This document shows positions 19,515 to 28,028 of a stretch of DNA of 64,000 bases, in pieces; within the stretch, counting starts at the first letter, position 1, and each line of letters opens with the position of its first letter. The notes under the pieces are model-generated. The model saw only the letters and a list, made by a program, of their open reading frames with translations. It had not been told where the DNA came from and did no database searches. Location: contig NZ_CAJGZK010000008.1 of NCBI RefSeq assembly GCF_904846215.1, positions 62,001-126,000 on the forward strand, read 5' to 3'. The position numbers and the translations under genes are program-made. The DNA is from Psychrobacter glacincola (lineage in GTDB: Bacteria; Pseudomonadota; Gammaproteobacteria; Pseudomonadales; Moraxellaceae).

Positions 19515-19589
19515 GAGACGTCTCTTATCATCAAAAGGCAGCGTTGCTTTAAATCAGCGCTTTAAATTAGCGCTTCAAACCGTGACTCA

Positions 19590-20057
19590 TTAACCAAAAG
19601 GGTTGAAACGTGGCAAGTCATCAGAAGGTGTTTGCACGGTAGTAGCCGATTCAGAGGGCGCTTGCGCTGGTTCTTGATAATGAGTATGACCGGAATGGTT
19701 GCTCGGAGGATGAGGCGAAACAGACTGTTGTTGCACACGTACGGCTTTGACCGCTGTACCATAGACAAACAGCTCAGAGGCACCTTGCGCAATACTTGAC
19801 GTCGAAAAGCGCAAACCGACGACCGCATCAGCGCCCAAGGCTTCCGCTTTGACGATCATACGATCTATTGCCTCTTGACGCGATTCTTCTAGCAGCTCGG
19901 TATAGGCAGTGAGCTCACCGCCTACGATGTTTTTTAGACCCGCAAACAAGTCTTTACCCACATGTTTTGAGCGTACCGTACTACCATAAACCACGTCTAA
20001 GCGCTCTGTTATTTGGTAGTTGGGCAAGTACTCAAGGTTGGAGAGTTGCACGGTCAT
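19590..20057 (-). CDS. YbjQ/UPF0145 family protein with Pro/Ser-rich tail
   Basis: A 155-residue soluble protein. Residues about 10-108 form a canonical YbjQ domain: LDVVYGSTVRSKHVGKDLFAG, NIVGGELTAYTELLEESRQEAI, ALGADAVVGLRFSTSSI and ELFVYGTAVKAV. A roughly 45-residue tail rich in Pro, Ser, His and Gln is extra to the family and likely disordered. AAGG lies about seven bases before the ATG. It precedes a membrane-anchored paralogue, suggesting an old duplication in which one copy gained a membrane anchor. A type 2 hairpin element lies immediately upstream. Confidence 0.87.
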   Translation of the reverse strand: MTVQLSNLEYLPNYQITERLDVVYGSTVRSKHVGKDLFAGLKNIVGGELTAYTELLEESRQEAIDRMIVKAEALGADAVVGLRFSTSSIAQGASELFVYGTAVKAVRVQQQSVSPHPPSNHSGHTHYQEPAQAPSESATTVQTPSDDLPRFNPFG

Positions 20058-20078
20058 AGTATTACCTTATCTTTGAGC

Positions 20079-20223
20079 TATAGTTAATCCACTTTTAAAA
20101 AGATACAGAACTAATGGGGTCAATGATTCGCAGCCTCTGTCTGCGTAGGCACAGCACGCAAGGAAAATTAACCCCATTAGTGCTTTATAACATTTGTACT
20201 TCTTTTATTTAGGATCGATTATA
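20079..20223 (-). repeat. Dispersed hairpin element, type 2, copy 3
   Basis: A 145-bp element with outer ends TATAGTTAATCC and GGATCGATTATA. Arms ACTAATGGGGT (20110-20120) and ACCCCATTAGT (20171-20181) pair 11/11. The core (GCAGCCTCTGTCTGCGTAGG) is the reverse complement of the type 1 core. Confidence 0.88.
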
Positions 20224-20262
20224 TTTGGATTGCTTGATTAAAAACAACGTCCATATATCATG

Positions 20263-20820
20263 CTAGTCGTTGGTATGAAATAATAAAAATAGCTCAGTTA
20301 AATTGCCTTCGATGCTATTTACCATTTGTACCATTTTATCTTGATCTTTACGCATTTCAGCAAGTTCAGGGTCTTCATCGTCAATACCGCTCAGCACAAT
20401 CATTGGCAAGGTCAAAACGGCCACATCTTCTGCAGTCTCTTCGTTTTCCATCCAATCACTGGCTTCATCGCCATACATCGCATCGACAAAGCCAATTGAC
20501 CAAGCGACTATATCTGATTCATCTGAAAAGTCGACAGCCACTTCTTCATTGCCTGCATCTTCACCAAGCGGTAGCTCAATAGGCGTCTCGTTTTTTAGCT
20601 CAGCGATGATCGACTCGCGCCAGCGCTGAATGCCGTCAATCACGTTTTCTGGAATCTCGCTCACATGACCTTCAAACAGTGCTTCTAACCAATTAGGTAA
20701 TGGACGTCCGATAACAGTGGCAGTCAAAAAACCATGAGTCGCAACACTATCGAGCACAAACGCGCTTTCTTCGTTGTCTAAATAATCGAGTAATTCGTCA
20801 AAACTGAGTTGGTTGGTCAT
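20263..20820 (-). CDS. UPF0149 (YecA/YgfB) family protein
   Basis: A 185-residue acidic, mostly helical cytoplasmic protein. The family pattern is clear: an N-terminal FDELLDYLDN segment, HGFLTATVIGRPLPNWLEALF near residues 29-50, a central IVAWSIGFVDAMYGDEASDWM and a C-terminal LPMIVLSGIDDED. It lacks the zinc-binding SEC-C-like tail of long YecA proteins, so it is a core-only member. The function of the family is not established. The start follows AAGGA with slightly long spacing. It stands alone between repeats and AT-rich intergenic DNA. Confidence 0.88.
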   Translation of the reverse strand: MTNQLSFDELLDYLDNEESAFVLDSVATHGFLTATVIGRPLPNWLEALFEGHVSEIPENVIDGIQRWRESIIAELKNETPIELPLGEDAGNEEVAVDFSDESDIVAWSIGFVDAMYGDEASDWMENEETAEDVAVLTLPMIVLSGIDDEDPELAEMRKDQDKMVQMVNSIEGNLTELFLLFHTND

Positions 20821-21227
20821 GGTGTGGTTGTCCTTGAAAGATGGATTGCGTCATGCGCAATAAATAAGGGTTATATAAAATAACAAGAGATATAAAGATG
20901 ACGGTTATCTGGACTGAGGCAATCTATCCAAAGAATTTCTTTAAATAGAGCATTGCGAAAGTAAAGCTGTGGAAAACAGCTGGTTAAATAGTTTCTATTA
21001 ATTATAGTTTCTATTAATTATGGGTAGTATTAATTATATTTACTAGTATAGATATTATTATAGTTACTAGAGAAATTGCTATTAAAAGCAGAACCCAACC
21101 AGCTTAGCACAGCAAGCTTAGGATAATTAGTTAACGATGGTTAGCTAATAGCAATAAGACCGCAAACCAAAACTTAGAAATAATTGGCAAAATATTTGCA
21201 TGATAACCTCATTGTAGCGACGACTCA
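20821..21227. other. AT-rich intergenic stretch with short direct repeats
   Basis: No gene seen. At 20988-21019 a 16-base unit, ATAGTTTCTATTAATT, occurs twice in tandem, followed by a decayed third unit. The tract is very A+T-rich, and promoter-like boxes are too frequent in it to choose one. Confidence 0.6.
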
Positions 21228-21464
21228 TTAGAGTTCGTCATCATCCCAATCATCGCCATCTTCATCAAAATTATCAATATCATCAAGATCATCTTTTAGC
21301 TCTTTAGCCAAACGCTTTTCTTCTAGCAAATTATCAATTAAACGACGCTTCTCAAGGCTACTTAAGCGTGTACGTACACTCGTCTCTGCTTCTTCAACCA
21401 TCTTTGCATCATCATCATCGACGAAATTATCATCAAAATCGTCATCAATATCAGCATCACTCAT
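21228..21464 (-). CDS. Small acidic protein, PA3496-like
   Basis: A 78-residue protein with Asp-rich ends and a central basic helix (RTRLSSLEKRRLIDNLLEEKRLAKELKDDL). The central helix resembles the 'R-R-x-I-[ED]-x-x-x-E-x-[KR]-x-L' pattern of the small PA3496-type proteins linked to the envelope. The start is set at the ATG at 21464, where AGGAG lies seven bases upstream; a TTG two codons earlier is less likely. It is cytoplasmic by sequence, with no membrane span. Assignment to that family is a resemblance, not a firm match. Confidence 0.65.
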   Translation of the reverse strand: MSDADIDDDFDDNFVDDDDAKMVEEAETSVRTRLSSLEKRRLIDNLLEEKRLAKELKDDLDDIDNFDEDGDDWDDDEL

Positions 21465-21658
21465 GACCAACTCCTATCTTTTTTTGGCAAAATTACTGAA
21501 AAGTTATCAATATATATATGCCTTATAAAGTCTCTATTGAGCGTTGTCAATGCTTTTTATTACTATGACGCATTTACAAGTCAACAACAAGACGCTATTG
21601 GTCATTATCGCACAGGCAATTGTATAGAATTTCTGCAAGTTAAAGAGACGATCTAAGC

Positions 21659-23221
21659 CTACTCTTCTGTGTCATCAATCATAAGTACCGCATTACGCAC
21701 ATCGGCCAAACGCTGAATCATCGCGTCATTACCGCCATCGAATACCGCACACTCACGCTCATAAACCGTCGTTGGGCGCATGATACTTTGTACTTGTACA
21801 TGATGACTGATTTGTTTGAGACCTCCATTCGGCAATAAAATCAGCATCTGCTCTTTTTTGCCAACGCTATCTAGTAGATGCGTCATGGCATCGACTTGGG
21901 CATTATCACTCACACCAGCTTTTGCTGGTAGGGCAAAGCGTGACAGTTCAATATGCTTATCATGAATAATTTTATTAAGCATCAAGTAAAGTTTGGCTAG
22001 CATCACGCCTGCCAATGCAACTTTTGCATGGCTATTTTCTGCTTTAAGCATCACATAAGCCCCACTTTCATCAAAGTGTGGTTCATTGAGTGCGCTCACA
22101 CCCAACAACAATGGCTGTTTTAGTAACTCAGTCACCGCCTGATTTAGTAGCTGCGTACACAATGCCAAATACGGCAGACGTTGAGACGGTGCCAAGCGCT
22201 CAAGCATACTAAACTCGTCATGAAAGACAATCTGGACGCTGACACTATCAAATGCTCTAGTAGCAGACAATCGAGAGGCATGGTTGTTAGCATGGTTGTT
22301 AGCATGCTGACTATTGTCTTCAGCTTTATGAGTGGTATGAACAGTGACATCACGGTCTGTCATATTACTGGCAGCACCCGTATCTTCAGTTGCACCATTA
22401 GCACTGTCATTGATACTGCCATCGAGCGTCGTGTCTGGATTTTGTTGGGTTCTGACATACTGATTGACGGCACTATGAATATCTAATTTACGCGTATTGG
22501 GCGGCTTGTTATATGCCGCATTAGTAGATTCTTGAGAGTTAGACTGGCCATCTAAAAGAGCGTGACCATCATTTACCGAACCATCACTCTGGCTAGTACC
22601 TTTCTCACCACTCTCACCATCAGCGGCAGACATTGATTGGCGACGTTCTAGCTCACGATCATAGCCGCGCTGGTCGCGCGGCGTATATTGCTCACGATGC
22701 AAGTCTTGAACATCTCGGCTGATGGCATTGATTTGCTCTCTGGTTGGGCGAGCGATATAACTATAAATCAGCCACAGCAACAGATGCAGCAGCATGGAGC
22801 CAATCACAAACGGCCATTGCATGGCGATGATTTCACCCTTACTAATGTTTTTTAGGGTCAATGCCACACTACCGATGACCGCATCGCCTTTGGTTGCAAT
22901 CTGGCTAATGGTATCGCCTTGCTGCATCGGCGCATTGCCGACAGGCACTAAAATATCGCCATTATTGTCTTTGATCAATATACGGGTGACGTCCTGCTCA
23001 CTGGTATAGCGATTGGCAATGACGCTTAAGCTGACGCGGTCTTTATTTTCTAAAGACAGGCGTGCTTCATCGATGAGCTGGGCGACCATCTGCTCGCCCT
23101 TTTGCGCACGAGTATTGCTCAGCTGTTGATCGGTACTGATGACCAATAATAGGGTTTGCAAACAAAAACTAACCAGAAGAATGATGGCAAACAACCCTTG
23201 CCGCGGCGCTAAATAGGTCAT
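21659..23221 (-). CDS. Smp/AhpA-like membrane protein with long C-terminal extension
   Basis: A 520-residue protein divergent from serB, the place occupied by smp (ytjB) in E. coli. Residues about 10-30 and 133-155 are membrane spans flanking a periplasmic domain (EQMVAQLIDEARLSLENKDRVSLSVIANRY, then RILIKDNNGDIL) of the kind found in Smp proteins and sensor-kinase input modules. After the second span comes a linker (DRQ-, DNS- and His-rich, about residues 175-310). A further globular region of about 200 residues (VQIVFHDEFSMLERL onward) has no recognised signature; no kinase, GGDEF or HAMP motif is visible. Typical Smp is only about 210 residues. Function unknown; a membrane signalling or scaffold role is a guess. 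Confidence 0.7.
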   Translation of the reverse strand: MTYLAPRQGLFAIILLVSFCLQTLLLVISTDQQLSNTRAQKGEQMVAQLIDEARLSLENKDRVSLSVIANRYTSEQDVTRILIKDNNGDILVPVGNAPMQQGDTISQIATKGDAVIGSVALTLKNISKGEIIAMQWPFVIGSMLLHLLLWLIYSYIARPTREQINAISRDVQDLHREQYTPRDQRGYDRELERRQSMSAADGESGEKGTSQSDGSVNDGHALLDGQSNSQESTNAAYNKPPNTRKLDIHSAVNQYVRTQQNPDTTLDGSINDSANGATEDTGAASNMTDRDVTVHTTHKAEDNSQHANNHANNHASRLSATRAFDSVSVQIVFHDEFSMLERLAPSQRLPYLALCTQLLNQAVTELLKQPLLLGVSALNEPHFDESGAYVMLKAENSHAKVALAGVMLAKLYLMLNKIIHDKHIELSRFALPAKAGVSDNAQVDAMTHLLDSVGKKEQMLILLPNGGLKQISHHVQVQSIMRPTTVYERECAVFDGGNDAMIQRLADVRNAVLMIDDTEE

Positions 23222-23298
23222 GATATGGTAAACTTTTTTGGGTAAATGGAATTAGAAAATGAGGCTATTGCTCATTCGCTCATTTTTGCAAGAGTATG

Positions 23299-23463
23299 TA
23301 TAGTTAATCCACTTTTAAAAAAGTACAGAACTGCTAAAGTTAATTTTTCGCAGCCCCTGTCTGCATATGTCTGCATATGTCTGAGTAGGCACAGCAAGCA
23401 AGAGAAATTAACTTCAGCAGTGATTGACAATATTTGTATTTCTTTTATTTAGGACTGACTATA
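23299..23463 (-). repeat. Dispersed hairpin element, type 2, copy 4, with loop duplication
   Basis: A 165-bp copy with ends TATAGTTAATCC and GGACTGACTATA. Arms AACTGCTAAAGTTAA and TTAACTTCAGCAGT pair with one A-C mismatch. The apical loop carries a tandem duplication of CTGCATATGT (23361-23370 and 23371-23380), explaining the extra length. Confidence 0.85.
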
Positions 23464-23824
23464 GCTATATTTGTTCAATTTTATACCGCATTGTCTAAAT
23501 TATCTTTTTAAAAAAAGACCGATTATTAGACGCTGCCATCGTACAGTAGTTATGTTGTGCAATTATGTTTGGGTAAAACATTTAACCAGTATTTATTACT
23601 CGTCCACCCACTCATTAACATCTACTATATCACCATAGTAAGGGTTATAGCGTTAGCGAGCATCATAATTTTTTTGTAATAATTCATTTTAATTTTACTC
23701 AGCTTTTTTTGCTACAGTCGCTGTTTTATTTGCCGCTCATACTTTGCGTCTCATCTATAGGCGCTGCTCCGTAAAGCTGTTATTATTCCCAATCTTATAT
23801 CAGCATACAAGGGACAATTGAGCG
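23464..23824. other. Upstream region of serB
   Basis: About 360 bases without an open frame or recognisable RNA. It is A+T-rich and presumably contains the serB promoter; AAGGGACAATTGAGCG just before 23825 supplies the ribosome site. Confidence 0.5.
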
Positions 23825-25039
23825 ATGCCAAACAATACCTCTTACTCGTTACCAAAAGACAGCAAAGCATGGCAACAGGCGGTTGATTCCGTGGGCTCCC
23901 TGTTACCAGAGGGCACCAATTTACAGGATTTTGACGCGCTACAATCCTTGCCTATTTTTGCTTTGATTGTGGTATTGCCAACGCATGTATCCTCACTCGA
24001 TATTCATCAGTACGTGCAATCATGGGTCGATGAGCAGCCAAATTGGCATCTGGTCACGGTTGCAGAAGATGCCGATGCCCATTTTGTCGATATTGAAATT
24101 GCTGATGTAGACACGGCGCAACCTTTTGCCAAACGCTCATTTATCGATGTTCAAGTGTTCCGTTATTTATTGGCACCAGTGACTGATACGCTCATGCATC
24201 CTGCCAAAAAAACTGCCGCCGCACACATCATTGATGACCAATTGACCACGCGTTTGCGTCGCGACTTGACTGTAGCGTATAACAACGCTCAAAACGCCGT
24301 CGTCAGCGATCACTTAGATGTCGTCGATTGTCATATCTTATCGGTAGGTCATATGCTGCGTACTCATAAGCTTGCTTGCTTTGATATGGACTCTACTTTG
24401 ATTGAACAAGAGGTCATCGTTGAGCTGGCAAAAACGGCAGGGATTGGCGAGCAAGTAGAAACTATCACTGAAGCGGCCATGCGCGGCGAGATGGATTTTG
24501 ATGAATCTTTTGCGCAGCGCGTGGCGCTATTGCAAGGTATTCCAACCAGTGTGCTTGATGAGATTTGCAGTCGCTTAACGTTATCGACAGGCGCCCGTGC
24601 TACCATCAGCGCTCTAAAAGCTTTGGGCTATCATACGGTACTGGTATCCGGTGGCTTTACCTATTTTGCGCGCTATATCGCTGAGCAATTGGGTATTGAT
24701 GAGGTGCACGCCAACCCATTAGATATCGAAGAAGGTGAAGTCACCGGTCATATACAGTTGCCTATCGTTAATGGTGCCAAAAAAGCCGCTATCGTTGCCC
24801 ATACGGCTGAGCGCTTAGGTATTACGATGTCACAAGTGGTTTGTGTCGGTGATGGCGCCAATGACTTACCGATGATGGCACTGGCCGATTTGGGCGTGGC
24901 TTTTAATGCCAAACCCATCGTACAAGCGCGCGCCGATGCCGCGGTCAATGTAACAGGGCTTGAAGGGGTGCTATATGCGCTAGGCTATCCGGCATTTGTA
25001 CGTAGCAGTGAACGTAGCAGTGAAAGCAGAAAAGTTTAG
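23825..25039 (+). CDS. serB: Phosphoserine phosphatase
   Basis: A 404-residue HAD-superfamily enzyme for the last step of serine synthesis, removing phosphate from O-phosphoserine. The catalytic motif DMDSTLIEQE (first Asp is the nucleophile) is near residues 190-199, motif II LVSGGFTYF near 276, and motif III/IV CVGDGANDLPMM near 340. About 185 residues of N-terminal ACT-like regulatory sequence precede the HAD core, as in long gammaproteobacterial SerB proteins; feedback sensing there is likely. The last ten residues repeat RSSE/SSES. It is transcribed divergently from the Smp-like gene, the conserved gammaproteobacterial arrangement. Confidence 0.97.
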   Translation: MPNNTSYSLPKDSKAWQQAVDSVGSLLPEGTNLQDFDALQSLPIFALIVVLPTHVSSLDIHQYVQSWVDEQPNWHLVTVAEDADAHFVDIEIADVDTAQPFAKRSFIDVQVFRYLLAPVTDTLMHPAKKTAAAHIIDDQLTTRLRRDLTVAYNNAQNAVVSDHLDVVDCHILSVGHMLRTHKLACFDMDSTLIEQEVIVELAKTAGIGEQVETITEAAMRGEMDFDESFAQRVALLQGIPTSVLDEICSRLTLSTGARATISALKALGYHTVLVSGGFTYFARYIAEQLGIDEVHANPLDIEEGEVTGHIQLPIVNGAKKAAIVAHTAERLGITMSQVVCVGDGANDLPMMALADLGVAFNAKPIVQARADAAVNVTGLEGVLYALGYPAFVRSSERSSESRKV

Positions 25040-25224
25040 TTACTGACAATTTGCATCGAACCAAAAGCTGGGCTGATACATTTTAATTGGTTCAGCTTTT
25101 ATGGTTTATTCTCTGCTTTACAGCGTTTTTTGGCGCTACTATACTGCCATTCGTTATTGTTGTTTCATATTGTCACTTTTATATTATCCAGCAACTTTAT
25201 CTTGTCCAATAAAAAGGATCTTCC

Positions 25225-26250
25225 ATGACGGCATCACAATCACCGCGGCCAGATGCCCAGTCATCTCCCACCCAATCATCTTCTACCCAGTTAGATAGTC
25301 AGCCTATAGCTGGAGAGAGCAGCCCAGTTTATAACGACAGCCCCAAAGAATTACTGGGTGTCTATGTACGAGGCTTGGCAATGGGCGCCGCTGATATTGT
25401 GCCGGGTGTCTCTGGTGGTACAATTGCGCTGATTGCAGGTATTTATGAGCGCTTAATCAATGCATTAAGCAGTGTCGGTCCAAACCTTTGGCAAGTCTTT
25501 CGCCGAGAGGGTGGTATCAAAGGTTTAATCGCGGTATGGCGACAAGTCGATGCCACTTTTTTATTGTTCTTATTGATGGGTATTGCCACCAGCCTTGTCA
25601 CGTTAGCCGGTACGATCAAGCATTTATTAGACAATCAGCCTTTGATGATTTGGTCTTTCTTTTTTGGTTTGGTCGTCGCGACTGTTTTTCTGTTATTAAC
25701 TGAGATTAAGCGCTGGAATATCGGGCGGGCGCTATTGTTCCTTCTTGGGATAGCCATTGCCGTTATTATTAGCAGCTTGCCTCTGATGAACACAACGCCA
25801 AGTTTGCCATATTTGTTTGTTGCCGGTGCTATCGCTATTTGTGCGATGATATTACCAGGCATTTCAGGATCCTTTATTTTATTATTGATGGGTGCTTATG
25901 ATACGGTGCTTGAAGCGGTTCATACTTTAAACTTTGCTATTATCTTTACCTTGGTCGCTGGTATGGCAACAGGATTATTAATCTTTACCCGTATGCTCAA
26001 ATGGTTATTGTCCCGTTATTATCAAGCAACTTTAGCGCTGCTTATCGGCTTTATCGCAGGCTCGTTGGTCAAAGTCTGGCCATGGAAAACCGATGCGCTA
26101 GGGACGTTAAATAGTGAAGCCACCCATAACGTCATGCCATGGCATTACCCTACTGGCGCAGAGTGGTTAACGACCTTGAGCTTGATGCTATTGGGTGCCA
26201 TTCTAGTGACTGCTTTATCGCTTTGGGGTCGCCGTAGCCCTCGCCCTTAA
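25225..26250 (+). CDS. DUF368 family membrane protein (putative polyprenyl-phosphate translocase)
   Basis: A 341-residue polytopic membrane protein with about eight spans. It carries the two DUF368 hallmark repeats: RGLAMGAADIVPGVSGGTIAL (about residues 50-70) and ICAMILPGISGSFILLLMGAYD (about 207-228). An unstructured Ser/Gln/Pro-rich stretch of about 40 residues leads the protein. Members of this family have been shown in other bacteria to recycle undecaprenyl phosphate across the membrane for envelope synthesis, and that role is the best inference here. The ATG follows AAAGGAT. It sits downstream of serB in the same direction with a 185-base gap. Confidence 0.9.
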   Translation: MTASQSPRPDAQSSPTQSSSTQLDSQPIAGESSPVYNDSPKELLGVYVRGLAMGAADIVPGVSGGTIALIAGIYERLINALSSVGPNLWQVFRREGGIKGLIAVWRQVDATFLLFLLMGIATSLVTLAGTIKHLLDNQPLMIWSFFFGLVVATVFLLLTEIKRWNIGRALLFLLGIAIAVIISSLPLMNTTPSLPYLFVAGAIAICAMILPGISGSFILLLMGAYDTVLEAVHTLNFAIIFTLVAGMATGLLIFTRMLKWLLSRYYQATLALLIGFIAGSLVKVWPWKTDALGTLNSEATHNVMPWHYPTGAEWLTTLSLMLLGAILVTALSLWGRRSPRP

Positions 26251-26267
26251 TACCTGTCTACTCTTGC

Positions 26268-26413
26268 TATAGTCGATTCAATTTAAAAAGAACATCGTAC
26301 TGCTGGGATAAATTTTGCAAAGCCTCTGGAGTGCGAAGCACACAGCAAGCGAGAGAAATTTAACCAGCATAATGCTATTGTGAACGCAACTCTTTTATAT
26401 TGAACTCACTATA
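26268..26413 (-). repeat. Dispersed hairpin element, type 3, copy 5
   Basis: A 146-bp copy with ends TATAGTCGATTCAATTT and ATTGAACTCACTATA. The arms (TACTGCTGGGAT... and ...AACCAGCATAATG) are only partly complementary, and the core is diverged (AGCCTCTGGAGTGCG). It starts 17 bases after the DUF368 stop codon. Confidence 0.8.
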
Positions 26414-26428
26414 TTAAATCTTACCATC

Positions 26429-26458
26429 AAAAAAGCGCCTTAATATGGGCGCTTTTTT
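26429..26458 (+). terminator. Rho-independent terminator after the DUF368 gene
   Basis: AAAAAGCGCC / GGGCGCTTTTTT stem with a short TTAATAT loop. It lies just beyond the hairpin element, so the element is within the transcribed 3' region. Confidence 0.82.
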
Positions 26459-26619
26459 GATGCCTGCGATTGCAAAATTTGTCGCTGAGCTTGCTAAATA
26501 CTTTTAAAAAACCAAACGTCAGCTGTTGTCGCAAAGTCGCCTTCAGAGGCTTTAGCTTTGTGCTATAAACTTCCATAATAGCCTTGTTGGAATTCACCTT
26601 ATGAAGAGCGAGATGAACA

Positions 26620-27009
26620 ATGTTATTAACACTATTTTCTACATTTGCAAGCGAAGCCTTGAGCACAAGTGCCATAGTGAGCTATGGTTTATTTTTAATC
26701 GCAGTTGTCGCCATTGCTGTGTCATCACAGCGCTGGTTGCTTTGGTATCTGTTTGGCGGCATGGGATATTGGTTAGCGGTAGAAATGATTCATAGTTTAC
26801 TGACTCATTGGTTTGTATGGTCAGAATGGCACAATTATGTGATTGCTATGGGCATCAGTTGGTTGCCTTTAGGTGCATGGGTTTTGTATCGGGCGCTGCG
26901 CTATGAGGATGTCAGTCAAGCAGTACAGCAGCAGCGAGAACTGGAAGCCGCACGCTATATCGAGCACAGCCCTGTCTATGATGACGACTATCAGCCACGA
27001 TTTTATTAA
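26620..27009 (+). CDS. Hypothetical membrane protein
   Basis: A 129-residue protein with three to four predicted spans (SAIVSYGLFLIAVVAIAV, WLLWYLFGGMGYWLAVEMI, YVIAMGISWLPLGAWVLYRAL) and a hydrophilic Gln/Glu-rich tail ending DDDYQPRFY. No family recognised. The ATG at 26620 is preceded by a purine-rich GAGCGAGATGAAC. A second in-frame start is not apparent. It stands between two terminators as a single-gene unit, before the SCP2 gene. Confidence 0.7.
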   Translation: MLLTLFSTFASEALSTSAIVSYGLFLIAVVAIAVSSQRWLLWYLFGGMGYWLAVEMIHSLLTHWFVWSEWHNYVIAMGISWLPLGAWVLYRALRYEDVSQAVQQQRELEAARYIEHSPVYDDDYQPRFY

Positions 27010-27178
27010 ACTTGCGTTATCATATTGCTGTCATCGAATGTTACAAGATACTTAAGGCTCTCACGTAACTCCTAAAGAATTGACACCTAGCAATCGTTTA
27101 TAATTTACTTATATATTTGTCACAAAAATTGTTATAAAGTACGCATTATTTTGCGTCTCATTTTTTAGGAGTTTGTCT

Positions 27179-27685
27179 ATGTTTACTGTACCGGTTTTGG
27201 ATATTAAGTCTGACCCATTAGATGTTTTATTGACAGTGATTGGTTATCGCTTGTCTATGCTGGCTGATAGCGACAATGAAGATGTTAAAGCAATACTTGC
27301 AGATCGCAAGGTTATCATTGAGCTTGCTAGCACTGAAGCAGATGTGGCGCGTTATTATAGCTTTGATAATGGTGAATTTAGCCAACATAGTGGTCACGCC
27401 AAAGAAGCAGACTTAACCATCAACTTTAAAGACTCTATGACAGGCGTTAAGCTTTTGACTAAAGGCAGCTTGCCTGCTTTTATGACTGCTGTACAAGAAG
27501 GTAACTTAAGCATAGAAGGCGATTACAGCCTAATGATGTGGTTCAATAAACTTGCTAAGCATATCGTGCCAGCTGTTCCAGAAGAATGTAAACCTTATAT
27601 CCAAAAAGCCAAGCCGTATGCTTATAAAGCACAGAAACTTGCCAACCATTGGGTCGGCGTTGCTAAGCATAAGTTGGGTAAATAA
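27179..27685 (+). CDS. SCP2 sterol-carrier-domain protein
   Basis: A 168-residue single-domain protein. The core fits the SCP2 lipid-binding fold: VIIELASTEADVARYYSFDNGEF, then EADLTINFKDSMTGVKLLTKGSLPAFMTAVQEGNLSIEGDYSLMMWFNKL. The FKD and GNLSIEGDYSLM segments are the usual conserved strands and lipid-tunnel helix. A basic C-terminal helix (KAKPYAYKAQKLANHW) follows. The ATG at 27179 has AGGAG seven bases upstream; a TTG two codons earlier is unsupported. Bacterial stand-alone SCP2 proteins (for example UbiT/UbiJ-type) bind lipids such as quinone precursors; which lipid is bound here is unknown. Confidence 0.82.
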   Translation: MFTVPVLDIKSDPLDVLLTVIGYRLSMLADSDNEDVKAILADRKVIIELASTEADVARYYSFDNGEFSQHSGHAKEADLTINFKDSMTGVKLLTKGSLPAFMTAVQEGNLSIEGDYSLMMWFNKLAKHIVPAVPEECKPYIQKAKPYAYKAQKLANHWVGVAKHKLGK

Positions 27686-27760
27686 TCGAATAAACAGAAG
27701 TAATGGATAGCTATCTGCTACTTATAGCTGAGTGACTGCTTCGCTAGTTTCTGATTTTCT

Positions 27761-27796
27761 AAAAAGGTTGCGCTATACTATAGCGCAACCTTTTTT
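27761..27796 (+). terminator. Rho-independent terminator after the SCP2 gene
   Basis: A long near-perfect stem, AAAAAGGTTGCGCTATA / TATAGCGCAACCTTTTTT, functional in either direction. Confidence 0.9.
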
Positions 27797-27811
27797 ATTG
27801 TAGATAGTACT

Positions 27812-27947
27812 TATAGTCAGTGAAAAGTAATATCGATACATTACGCACTGCGGGTATTCGTTTTTCTTGCTTGCTGTGCCTATGCAGACAGAGGCTACAA
27901 AAAATTTATACCCGCAGTACCGTAGCGTTTTTAGGATATTTTGACTA
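27812..27947 (+). repeat. Dispersed hairpin element, type 1, copy 6
   Basis: A 136-bp copy. Arms ACTGCGGGTAT (27847-27857) and ATACCCGCAGT (27908-27918) differ from the usual ACTGCTGGTAT/ATACCAGCAGT by one matched pair of changes (T to G on the left, A to C on the right). The right end is slightly eroded (TGACTAC). Confidence 0.88.
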
Positions 27948-28028
27948 CTAAAAAATTAAAACAGATGAGCGACATCTGTGTTTATCTTCGATAACCATGC
28001 TTAATATCATTATAAAAGGATTTATATT

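Noticed and set aside
27080..27104. TTGACA and TATAAT before the SCP2 gene
   Set aside because: Both boxes match consensus, but only 13 bases separate them, too short for a sigma-70 promoter; not listed as a feature.
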